From the NCBI GenBank assembly GCA_964612925.1, contig CAZTFU010000003.1:61362-125361 (forward strand): a DNA stretch of 64,000 bases, read 5' to 3'. This document shows positions 15,622 through 22,856 of this stretch, piece by piece (position 1 is the first letter of the stretch; each line of letters opens with the position of its first letter). Below the pieces are notes generated by a model, which searched no databases, was not told the DNA's origin, and saw nothing but the letters and a program-made list of their open reading frames with translations. A program made the position numbers and the translations under genes. The DNA comes from Phil1 sp964612925. GTDB lineage: Bacteria > Bacillota > Clostridia > Christensenellales > CAG-138.

Positions 15622-16422
15622 ATGACAAAATATAGGGTATTGATGGCGGATCCGAATGCACAGCTTTTAAGCAGTACCAAGGAATACTTCCTTGCGCAGG
15701 AAAACATTTCCGTGTTCGACACGGTATCGGACGGCGCGGCCGCGCTTGAGGCGCTGAACAACAATCGCTACGACGTGCTTATAACGGAGCTTATAATGCC
15801 CCATGCGGACGGGTTTGAGCTGCTTGAGCGCATAGCCGCGGGTATAATAAGCGATGCGCCTGCGGTTTTGGTGCTAAGTGCCATGCGCAGTGAAAGCATG
15901 GTGCGCCGCTGTTGTGCGCTCGGTGCCAAATATTATATGGTAAAGCCCGCCGAGAGCGACGCCGTGTACAAGCGCACACTTGACATTGCCGACGAGCCCA
16001 ATCTTGCTTATTCGCAGCTCATTTCCCCGTCTCAGCAGCCGAAAACGCTTGATGAGAAGATTACCGCCGTGTTTCTTGTTGTCGGCATACCCGCGCACAT
16101 AAAGGGGTATCACTACCTTCGCGAGGCAATACGCATGGTGTACTTCCGTCCGGAGCTTATAAACCGAATAACCAAGGAGCTTTATCCCGGCATCGCACGG
16201 CACTTTTCAACATCCGCTTCAAAGGTGGAACGTGCCATTCGCCACTCCATAGAGGTGGCATGGACGCGCGGCAGAATAGAGAACATAAACCAGCTGTTCG
16301 GCTACAACATATATTCAAAGAACGACAAGCCTACAAACGGCGAATTTATCGCCCTTGTTGCGGATAAGCTTATAATGGAAAGCAACCGTGAGGGTGGCGG
16401 CGATATACGTCCCGCAATGTGA
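15622..16422 (+). CDS. spo0A: Sporulation regulator Spo0A with Glu at the phosphoacceptor site
   Basis: A 266-residue protein with a receiver domain (about 1-125) and the DNA-binding domain of Spo0A (about 150-262), recognised from AHIKGYHYLREAI, H-F-x-T-x-A-S-K-V-E-R-A-I-R-H and E-V-A-W-x-R-G. It is the master regulator of entry into sporulation. In family members Asp 56 receives phosphate; here residue 56 is Glu (codon GAG) in the block V-L-I-T-E-L-I-M-P-H. The second acidic pocket residue (position 11) is Pro, while Asp 10 and the Lys of V-K-P remain. The receiver is probably not phosphorylated and may be locked on. A strong AAAGGAGG precedes the start. Confidence 0.93.
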   Translation: MTKYRVLMADPNAQLLSSTKEYFLAQENISVFDTVSDGAAALEALNNNRYDVLITELIMPHADGFELLERIAAGIISDAPAVLVLSAMRSESMVRRCCALGAKYYMVKPAESDAVYKRTLDIADEPNLAYSQLISPSQQPKTLDEKITAVFLVVGIPAHIKGYHYLREAIRMVYFRPELINRITKELYPGIARHFSTSASKVERAIRHSIEVAWTRGRIENINQLFGYNIYSKNDKPTNGEFIALVADKLIMESNREGGGDIRPAM

Positions 16423-16510
16423 CATGATGCATGTATATTCATTCATCGGATGCATATTCAACACTTCTGCACCCTTTATGCACATTGCAAACAGGCTAAA
16501 TCAACCGCAT

Positions 16511-16540
16511 TGTGGATAAGTCTGTGGAAATTGTGGATAA
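16511..16540. promoter_or_regulatory. Cluster of DnaA boxes downstream of spo0A
   Basis: Two perfect DnaA boxes TGTGGATAA (16511-16519 and 16532-16540) flank a near match TGTGGAAAT (16523-16531), all in one orientation at 12- and 9-base steps. No dnaA, dnaN or rep gene is nearby. Such clusters occur at origins, in promoters controlled by DnaA, or as DnaA-titrating sites. Confidence 0.7.
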
Positions 16541-16623
16541 CTTTGAATGTATATACAGCCTTTTATACATATTTTTGCAGGATATACCCTTTTTCGTTCC
16601 CAAGGATCTCCATGAAAAGCGCA

Positions 16624-16649
16624 AAAGCACCGCGATTATGCGGTGCTTT
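16624..16649. terminator. Terminator hairpin, left end of accessory cassette
   Basis: AAAGCACCGC, 6-base loop, GCGGTGCTTT. It can stop the minus-strand cassette genes and plus-strand readthrough. Both arms are identical to those of the hairpin at 19125-19150. Confidence 0.8.
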
Positions 16650-16671
16650 GTGCTTAAAGGACAAGCTAATC

Positions 16672-16950
16672 TCAAGAGTCGACCCATTCAATGTTCTTTT
16701 CAATTTCCCAAAATGACTTTCCATTAAAGATTTTAGCTTTTTCAAATGCCTCAACAGGGTATTCGTCACTATCAGATGTCAAGTGCCACTCGAAATCCGC
16801 CGAAGGATTCTCAATTATATAGAGTTCAAGCGTCGGTTTCCCATCCGCATAGTACCCCTGTAGAAAATACTTATCACCGTCATAAAGGAAGAAACGCTCA
16901 CTGCCATAATAAAGCCCATCGATGAATTCTTTTACATCACCATTAATCAT
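16672..16950 (-). CDS. Hypothetical protein, third gene of phage-type operon
   Basis: 92 residues, acidic, rich in Tyr and Phe, no signal peptide or membrane segment, and no recognised motif. The start overlaps the stop of the previous gene by 4 bases (ATGA), so it is translationally coupled to 16947-17330. Small acidic partners downstream of toxin-like genes are often immunity proteins, but nothing in the sequence proves that here. Confidence 0.6.
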   Translation of the reverse strand: MINGDVKEFIDGLYYGSERFFLYDGDKYFLQGYYADGKPTLELYIIENPSADFEWHLTSDSDEYPVEAFEKAKIFNGKSFWEIEKNIEWVDS

Positions 16951-17330
16951 TTTAACTTTACTCCTTTCAAAAACTTTTTTAACCGTTTTACCTCATCCGT
17001 TGTTGGAAAACGAGCATAACGATCTCTGAAATTATCTCGCTCATATTCATGGATATGTAATACATTATCCTGCCTATTGCCACCATTTAGTCTGGGCTCC
17101 GGATGGTAAGCAATCTCTTTCACCAAATAGTGATTCTCGTCATATATGCGCATCTCATGGAAAGTTCCATCAGGTTTTAGCCTTATATATGCGCTGCTGG
17201 AATGGGATTCCTCAGGCAATCCGTGCTTGCCGCCAACTCCAACCAAAACTTTTACACCCTCAATAATACCAATCGTCTTATAGGTATATGGAACAGGATT
17301 TCCTGCAGCAAAAGTGCCCCTGCCGCCCAT
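16947..17330 (-). CDS. MGGRG-type phage-associated protein
   Basis: 127 residues starting MGGRG, a start common in phage and mobile-element proteins found next to DUF4417 genes. The middle contains K-P-D-G-T-F-H-E and Y-D-E-N-H, followed by a H-I-H-E-Y segment and a basic C-terminus. The conserved His residues could bind metal, but I cannot assign an activity. The start lies one base after the stop of the DUF4417 gene, with AAGGCGG as ribosome site. Confidence 0.6.
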   Translation of the reverse strand: MGGRGTFAAGNPVPYTYKTIGIIEGVKVLVGVGGKHGLPEESHSSSAYIRLKPDGTFHEMRIYDENHYLVKEIAYHPEPRLNGGNRQDNVLHIHEYERDNFRDRYARFPTTDEVKRLKKFLKGVKLK

Positions 17331-17331
17331 A

Positions 17332-17955
17332 TTAGCGCACCGCCTTTCGGGATGATCTATAATCTACCTCGACAACGCTGCCATCCATTTCCGAAAAAGC
17401 GCTACCGAAGCAAATAACAGTTTGAGGCTTCAACCTCTTCATCATCGCATTATAGCCGCGCATAAAATGCAACTTTGATTTCTTACAGCCAAGAGTGCTA
17501 ACCGCAACAATGGCATTCTGTTCCACGCCATCAAAGCAAAATTCAAAGCTTCTCGGTGTGCTCCAGCTTATTGTAGGAATAACTTTCAGGCCATTGTTTT
17601 GCCAATATGCGCCTACCCAGCGATTTTTAGCAACACTTTCAAGCTGTCGCCATAAATCCATATCGGCATATGTAGAATAATCTGGCGTAAGTAAGAATGC
17701 ATACTGTCCGTATTTTTTCAATGTACGCTCCGGATGAGTATAAATACCTTCAAATCGATAATCATCTACAAAAAAGTGAACGCCACGGGCACAATTAAGT
17801 TCATTGTCTTTGCTGCGAGTATCAGAGCATGCAATTAAGGAGATTGACGATGTATCAATCCATTGCTTGCGAACAAGTGGAATATTCCATCGTCCCTGCG
17901 TCTCATAAAGATTACGCAAAAAGAGCGGATTATTTCGCATGTCTTTTCCAATCAT
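17332..17955 (-). CDS. DUF4417 family protein
   Basis: 207 residues with the DUF4417 hallmarks: H-F-F-x-D-D-Y-R-F-E, a Y-x-F-L-L-T-P-D-Y-S block, S-W-x-x-P-x-S-F-E-F-C-F-D-G and V-A-V-S-T-L-G-C. The family is common in phages and integrative elements; its biochemical role is unknown. GGAGG stands 10 bases before the ATG. First gene of the three-gene operon reaching to 16672. The region reads as more AT-rich than the flanking core genes, which fits acquisition by transfer. Confidence 0.75.
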   Translation of the reverse strand: MIGKDMRNNPLFLRNLYETQGRWNIPLVRKQWIDTSSISLIACSDTRSKDNELNCARGVHFFVDDYRFEGIYTHPERTLKKYGQYAFLLTPDYSTYADMDLWRQLESVAKNRWVGAYWQNNGLKVIPTISWSTPRSFEFCFDGVEQNAIVAVSTLGCKKSKLHFMRGYNAMMKRLKPQTVICFGSAFSEMDGSVVEVDYRSSRKAVR

Positions 17956-18039
17956 ATGTTATTTACCTCCATTTCCGTTCTAAACAATGTTTTTATTTTA
18001 CCAATAGACTTCTTTTACGGAATATGCTAAAATGACAGT

Positions 18040-18128
18040 AATGTATTTGGATATGTTTAGCATGTTCGATGCAAAGACACATTTGCTTGCTGAGCCACCA
18101 GCTTACAGATGTGCCTTTATTTTTACCC
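18040..18128 (+). ncRNA. Candidate small RNA
   Basis: On the plus strand TAGACT (18005-18010), 17 bases, TAAAAT (18028-18033) form a possible promoter. A 10-bp stem (18073-18082 with 18109-18118, one G-U pair) is followed by TATTTTTA, like a terminator. The transcript would be about 85-90 bases, lying between minus-strand genes of the accessory cassette. A 45-codon open frame also starts here at ATG 18034 but lacks a ribosome site. Confidence 0.3.
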
Positions 18129-18147
18129 TCAATAGAACCACCTCCTA

Positions 18148-18699
18148 TCATGACACACCACGAAATTGATTCAAGAGTTCAAATTCGTACTTGGTATACT
18201 CTGAAGAGCCATGTTGCAGCCATTTTATATAATAATCGTACGCATAGCGAGCGGCTTCTAAACTCACGCCGAATGTTTTGGCTATATCCCTTGAATTATC
18301 TAATCTCAGTTTTTGTACAAGCACCGGCGGAACAAGTGCATATTTTGCAAAAAATTTTACCTCTTTTTCTGCCAATTCGCTATCTTCACTATGGTCTAAA
18401 ACGATATGACCTATTTCATGCATAATTGTATTATTGATACGTCCGCAACCTTTTTTATCATTATAAAATATGTACCATTCCCCGTCATCTCTCTGCAACG
18501 AAAACCCGTCATCGCTCTCTTTTAAGAGGAGACATTGATGCTTTTTCGGCTTAGCTGAATAAGGAATAACCTTAACACCCATTTTTGTCGCCAATTCGAA
18601 CCCATTAACCGGCACGCAAGAAACGTTGTATTGTACAAATGTATCAACAACAGCCTGCTTGATTTCTTCATACCTTGTATACGATAAACAAGCTCCCAA
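18148..18699 (-). CDS. ImmA/IrrE family metallopeptidase
   Basis: 183 residues with the zinc-binding motif HEIGH near residue 92 in the N-T-I-M-H-E-I-G-H-I-V-L-D-H context. ImmA-type peptidases cleave the partner XRE repressor of integrative elements or phages. The most upstream start is a TTG at 18699, 7 bases after GGAGG in the end of the XRE gene; there is no good ATG nearby. It follows the XRE gene by 2 bases and is translationally coupled to it. Confidence 0.85.
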   Translation of the reverse strand: MGACLSYTRYEEIKQAVVDTFVQYNVSCVPVNGFELATKMGVKVIPYSAKPKKHQCLLLKESDDGFSLQRDDGEWYIFYNDKKGCGRINNTIMHEIGHIVLDHSEDSELAEKEVKFFAKYALVPPVLVQKLRLDNSRDIAKTFGVSLEAARYAYDYYIKWLQHGSSEYTKYEFELLNQFRGVS

Positions 18700-18701
18700 T
18701 A

Positions 18702-19013
18702 TTACTCCTCCCCAAACAATGCGTTAATCAATTCTTTCTTTTCTTGCTCGGTCATTGAAGCTGCATTTCTGGCAATCATTCGCCGAACTCTTGAATGATT
18801 AAACTCTTCATTTTCAATTCCAAGCAGAAAATCTGATGTTGTATGAAGTGCAGTCGCGATATTCGCCAATGCGCTCGGCTTCGGCTCTCGGTCACCGGAA
18901 ACATATCTGGATATTACAGCTTCCGTTACTCCTATTCGTATCGCCAATTCTTTCTGGGTCATTCCCCTTTTTTGCAAAGTTTCGGCTATGCGTAAGCCTA
19001 ATTCCTTTCCCAT
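18702..19013 (-). CDS. XRE family transcriptional regulator
   Basis: 103 residues with a Cro/CI-type helix-turn-helix in the N-terminal half (T-Q-K-E-L-A-I-R-I-G-V-T-E-A-V-I-S-R) and a small C-terminal tail. Start chosen at the ATG at 19013 behind GGAG. Forms the usual repressor plus ImmA pair of mobile elements, but no integrase, excisionase or transfer gene is present, so this looks like a remnant or a domesticated control module. Confidence 0.88.
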   Translation of the reverse strand: MGKELGLRIAETLQKRGMTQKELAIRIGVTEAVISRYVSGDREPKPSALANIATALHTTSDFLLGIENEEFNHSRVRRMIARNAASMTEQEKKELINALFGEE

Positions 19014-19054
19014 AAAAGTACTCCTTTCCATGCCATCTAATCGATGCTATACAT

Positions 19055-19083
19055 AGTATATCCATGACTTGCCAATTTGTCAA
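19055..19083 (-). promoter_or_regulatory. Promoter of the XRE-ImmA operon
   Basis: On the minus strand TTGACA (19078-19083), 17-base spacer, TATACT (19055-19060): a near-consensus sigma-A promoter. Confidence 0.75.
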
Positions 19084-19124
19084 TATGTGTTGCCGGTATT
19101 TTTGTCCTTTTTTCATCGGCCACA

Positions 19125-19150
19125 AAAGCACCGCCCATATGCGGTGCTTT
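19125..19150. terminator. Terminator hairpin, right end of accessory cassette
   Basis: AAAGCACCGC, loop CCATAT, GCGGTGCTTT, downstream of the ABC-F gene on the minus strand. Its arms are identical to those of the hairpin at 16624-16649. Confidence 0.8.
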
Positions 19151-19178
19151 GCGCTACATCATATATTGTGTTTAGGTT

Positions 19179-21104
19179 TTACTCCTCTTCGGCTTCAAGT
19201 TCCTCAAGGGCGGCCGTTGCCTGTTCCCATTTTTCGTAAAGTGTGTCAAGCTGTGCGCGTTTTTCATCTATTGTGCGGCTCAGTTCGGTCGCCTTTACGT
19301 AATCCGCGGCTACGGCGGGGCTTGCAAGCTTGGCCTCAAGCTCGCTTATTTCGTTCTCGGCCGCGTTCACCCTTTCCTCGGCACGTTTCAGCTCGCCCTG
19401 TGCGCGGTTTATGGCACCTTGGCGGTTTCGCTTGGCGCGGTAGCTTTCGCCCGCGGCACTGCGCTGTGATGCCGTGCTTTCCGTCGCCGCGGCATCGCGC
19501 TGCTGCTTTGCACTAAGATAATCCTCATACCCGCCTATGAAGCTTTCCACTCCGTTTTCATTCATATAAAGCACCCTGTCCGCAAGGCGTTCAACAAGGT
19601 AACGGTCGTGCGTTACTATAAGCATGGTGCCTTCATATTCCTCAAGCGCACGTTCAAGTGCCTCTCGCGAATCGATATCAAGGTGGTTTGTGGGCTCGTC
19701 AAGCAACAGTAGGTTAGACCCGCTCAGCATCAGCTTCAAAAGCTTTACACGTGCCACCTCGCCGCCGCTAAGCTTTTCAAGGGGCTTAAAAACATCATCC
19801 CCCTTAAAAAGAAATGCCGCAAGTGCCGAGCGTATCTCCGTATCGCTCATGCGGGGATAGCAGTTGCGTATTTCCTCTATCGCCGTGGCCTGAGTATTCA
19901 AACCGGCCGCGTTCTGCTCGTAATAGCCCGCATGAACATTCGCCCCAAGGCGGCAGGAGCCCGCATCCGCTCTGAGTTTGCCCATTATTATTTTGAGCAA
20001 TGTGGTTTTGCCGCAACCGTTCGGCCCGAGCAGAAATACCCTTTCGCCCTTTTTTATAAGCATATCCGCATTGCGGAAAACGGACTTGTCAAAGCTTTTT
20101 GCAAGTCCCTTGGCTATCACCACATCGTTGCCGCTTACGGCATCGGCATGAAAGTGAAAATGTATGCTGTCCGTATCGCGTTCGGGCGCAACAAGCGTCT
20201 GCCGCAGTCTGTCGGCCTGTTTTTGCTTGCTTGCGGCCGTGATGAAGTTATGCTCCTGACCCCAACGCCGCTGCTGCGCAACAATGCCTTCTATGCGGCG
20301 TATCTCCTTTTGCGTGTTCACATAACGGCGGCGCAACATTTCCTGTTCATCCGCCATAAGCTCGCGGTGGCGCGTGTAGTTACCCTCGCTTACATAAAAG
20401 CGCGTATTCTTTATTTCCATTGTGCGGCGCGTTACCGCATCAAGAAAATACCTGTCGTGCGATATCACTATAAATGCGCCCTGATAGCCCTTCAGAAAGT
20501 CCTCAAGCCACGCTATGGAATCCATATCAAGGTGATTGGTGGGCTCGTCAAGCAGTAACAGTTGCGCTCCGCTCAAAAGCACCTTTGCAAGCTGTGCCTT
20601 GTTCCTTTGCCCGCCGCTCATGTCTCCAAGCCGCTTTGTAAGCTCCTCTTCCGTAAAGCCAAGCCCCATAAGCGCACTGCGGGTGCGGCTTTTATATGTA
20701 AGCCCGCCGTCAAATTCATACTTTTCGCGCAGACTGTGCTGGCGCTTTATAAGCGCATCCAACCTGTCACCTTGAGCATTGACAAGCTGTGCATCTATAC
20801 TTTTAAGCTCCTCCTCCATATCCGTAAAGTGACGGAAAGCCTCAAGCGTAGCATCGTAAACGGTACAATCGGTATTGGCTATGGTTTGGGTCATGCTGAT
20901 TATCTTTGCGTTTTTTGCGCGGAAAAGCTCCCCCGAATCGTAGCCTTCTTCACCTAACAGTATGCGAAAAAGAGTGGTTTTGCCGCAACCGTTCACGCCA
21001 ACAAGACCTACCCTGTCTTTTTCGCCTATTTCAAAGGATACTCCGTCAAAAAGCAACCTTTCAACAAATTCCTTTTTTAGATCGTGTGCAGAAATAATTG
21101 GCAT
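19179..21104 (-). CDS. ABC-F family ATPase
   Basis: 641 residues with two ABC domains and no membrane part. First domain: Walker A G-V-N-G-C-G-K-T-T, signature MSGGQ, Walker B L-L-L-L-D-E-P-T-N-H-L-D. Second domain: G-P-N-G-C-G-K-T-T, LSGGE, the same Walker B. A charged linker joins them and a C-terminal coiled coil (about 560-641) resembles Uup/YfmR. ABC-F proteins act on the ribosome in translation or antibiotic protection; the exact subfamily cannot be set by eye. A 22-base gap from the SLOG gene upstream suggests co-transcription. Confidence 0.92.
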   Translation of the reverse strand: MPIISAHDLKKEFVERLLFDGVSFEIGEKDRVGLVGVNGCGKTTLFRILLGEEGYDSGELFRAKNAKIISMTQTIANTDCTVYDATLEAFRHFTDMEEELKSIDAQLVNAQGDRLDALIKRQHSLREKYEFDGGLTYKSRTRSALMGLGFTEEELTKRLGDMSGGQRNKAQLAKVLLSGAQLLLLDEPTNHLDMDSIAWLEDFLKGYQGAFIVISHDRYFLDAVTRRTMEIKNTRFYVSEGNYTRHRELMADEQEMLRRRYVNTQKEIRRIEGIVAQQRRWGQEHNFITAASKQKQADRLRQTLVAPERDTDSIHFHFHADAVSGNDVVIAKGLAKSFDKSVFRNADMLIKKGERVFLLGPNGCGKTTLLKIIMGKLRADAGSCRLGANVHAGYYEQNAAGLNTQATAIEEIRNCYPRMSDTEIRSALAAFLFKGDDVFKPLEKLSGGEVARVKLLKLMLSGSNLLLLDEPTNHLDIDSREALERALEEYEGTMLIVTHDRYLVERLADRVLYMNENGVESFIGGYEDYLSAKQQRDAAATESTASQRSAAGESYRAKRNRQGAINRAQGELKRAEERVNAAENEISELEAKLASPAVAADYVKATELSRTIDEKRAQLDTLYEKWEQATAALEELEAEEE

Positions 21105-21126
21105 AATGCCTTATCCCTTTCAAAAA

Positions 21127-21642
21127 TTATCCTTTCGGATTCAGCGTCCATATGGTTCTGTTCTTCTTTTGGGCATATTCCACGGTGTTCCACGTGCCGC
21201 CGCGTATGCCGTCAAACACGGCGATAACGAGTGCACTGTTGTCCACCATGTATATGTTGCGTTCCATGTAGGCGGCATGTGAAAAAGACTGCGAAATCAC
21301 GCTTGTTTTGTCACAGCGAAGCAGTATTTCATCCTGCCTTGCCCTTAGGGAGGAACTCAAATGCCCATTAAATGAAACATACGGCATGGCTATTTCAAGC
21401 GTTACGTCATCCTCGCTCTTTTTGAACATGAGCACGGCCTCCGCCGCGTACATGTCAATGCCCGTGGCCCCGCCCGCGATAAAATGCGTAAAGCCGAGCG
21501 AATAGGCAAGCTCTATCTTGCCGTACAGCCTGCGCTTCAGCGATATACACCTTGCATCGTTTTCGTTGTATCCCCACGGTAGCTTTTGCGGTCTGTAGCC
21601 TGTGAAGCAGGCCGTTGTCATCCTTTTATCGGTATTATTCAT
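21127..21642 (-). CDS. SLOG-fold protein, YpsA/DUF1273 type
   Basis: 171 residues from the ATG at 21642, with the YpsA pattern F-T-G-Y-R-P-Q-K-L-P, a G-G-A-T-G-I-D block and F-D-G-x-x-G-G-T-W-N-T. SLOG proteins bind nucleotides or related ligands; B. subtilis YpsA is linked to cell division. No strong ribosome site precedes either possible Met, so the start is uncertain; translation may be coupled to the upstream DUF2804 gene, whose stop is at 21644. Confidence 0.8.
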   Translation of the reverse strand: MNNTDKRMTTACFTGYRPQKLPWGYNENDARCISLKRRLYGKIELAYSLGFTHFIAGGATGIDMYAAEAVLMFKKSEDDVTLEIAMPYVSFNGHLSSSLRARQDEILLRCDKTSVISQSFSHAAYMERNIYMVDNSALVIAVFDGIRGGTWNTVEYAQKKNRTIWTLNPKG

Positions 21643-21643
21643 A

Positions 21644-22660
21644 TCAATAGCGATTGTGCACCTTTTCCGCAAAGCCCATGAAGTCCTTCAGCTCTATCGC
21701 TTTGCCGTTATCAAGTATCATTTTGCCCGTGAAACGACCAAACACCTGATGCTGATCCGTTTCAAGCACCAGCGCATTGGTGCGGGCCGCGCGGTCTATC
21801 GCGGGCACAAAGTCCATTTCAAAGCGGCCGTCATCGCTCGTGAATGTCCACGGCTTTACATAGCTGTCATCGGGTATGTTGAACCGCACTTCGGACAGTT
21901 TATGCACAACACCATCATATATTATCACGTTTTCGCTTGCGGCCGATGTATCCCCAAAGCCATAGCCTATGTTAAAGCCCACCTTCACGCCGTCAATTAC
22001 GCCGTTTGCATTGCCCCAATACCACACGTTATCATATGTCCAGACGCCGCGCCCCCAATCAAGCGTCGCAAAGCTATCCTCGGGCCCAAATACATATGTT
22101 TTGCCGTTAAGGTGCATTGAACCGCTTGCACGCATGCAGTTTATTTTTTGATTGTAGTAAAATGTGCGCGGCTTTTCAAACGGAGTAGCTATTACCATGC
22201 TTTCTTTTGGCAAATCGGTCAGGACTATGTCGGCATTCAACGCTTCATCCCCAAGGAATTTGTTGAATGCACAGCTCAGCCGCCTTTGCCCGTCCCGTGC
22301 CGAAAACTTCATTTTCACGCGCTTGTCGGCATAATACGTTGTGCCGCAAAGTGAGGTTTCGGGCAGGGCGTATTTGCCCATGGGCATAAGCGTCATTACG
22401 GATGTTGTCTTTTCCCACGGTTTTTCAAAATCCAGCACGCTTGCCGATATAAGCCCCATGTAGCCGTTATCCGCTATCGTAAGCGCAAGCGCATAGCTGT
22501 CATTTGAAACGATATAGTAATCCCACTCCTTTATTCGAAGCGGGCTTGCCTTTATGTCACTGCGTCTATATTCGCTTATAAGCGATCGCGCCCAGCCCTG
22601 TTCTGCAATATTGCCTTCCTTATTAAGAAGGGGTGCGCGTGTAACTATCTCGTGCTGCAT
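21644..22660 (-). CDS. DUF2804 domain protein
   Basis: 338 residues from the ATG at 22660 behind GGAGG. The sequence matches the DUF2804 outline, with T-F-Y-Y-N-Q-K-I-N near the middle, then F-G-P-E-D-S-F-A-x-L-D-W-G-R-G and W-Y-W-G. These proteins have a beta-sandwich fold related to lipocalin-like hydrolases or isomerases; the activity is unknown. No signal peptide. Followed directly by the SLOG gene. Confidence 0.82.
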   Translation of the reverse strand: MQHEIVTRAPLLNKEGNIAEQGWARSLISEYRRSDIKASPLRIKEWDYYIVSNDSYALALTIADNGYMGLISASVLDFEKPWEKTTSVMTLMPMGKYALPETSLCGTTYYADKRVKMKFSARDGQRRLSCAFNKFLGDEALNADIVLTDLPKESMVIATPFEKPRTFYYNQKINCMRASGSMHLNGKTYVFGPEDSFATLDWGRGVWTYDNVWYWGNANGVIDGVKVGFNIGYGFGDTSAASENVIIYDGVVHKLSEVRFNIPDDSYVKPWTFTSDDGRFEMDFVPAIDRAARTNALVLETDQHQVFGRFTGKMILDNGKAIELKDFMGFAEKVHNRY

Positions 22661-22821
22661 GGGTATACCTCCAAAGCATATTATTATAAGTATAATTCTT
22701 TTTGCCCCGAATCGCAACGATAGCATTTAAGTTGTTTACTCAAAAGCCGCCCGTAACCGTCACGGCGAAATTTAAGCCTATGCCACCGCCCCATTTGAAT
22801 TGTTAACAAAGCGTGTACCGC

Positions 22822-22850
22822 TCGACAAATCGTGCAATTGCGGCTATAAT
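22822..22850 (+). promoter_or_regulatory. Promoter placing +1 on a start codon
   Basis: TCGACA (22822-22827), 17 bases, TATAAT (22845-22850). The expected transcription start is at or next to the A of the ATG at 22857, and there is no ribosome site, so the mRNA is predicted to be leaderless. Confidence 0.65.
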
Positions 22851-22856
22851 TGACAT

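Noticed and set aside
16511..16540. Chromosomal replication origin
   Set aside because: Only three boxes, and no dnaA, dnaN or AT-rich unwinding region next to them.
18034..18171. 45-codon plus-strand open frame as a type I toxin
   Set aside because: No ribosome site and no hydrophobic helix as in known type I toxins; the hairpin inside fits an RNA better.
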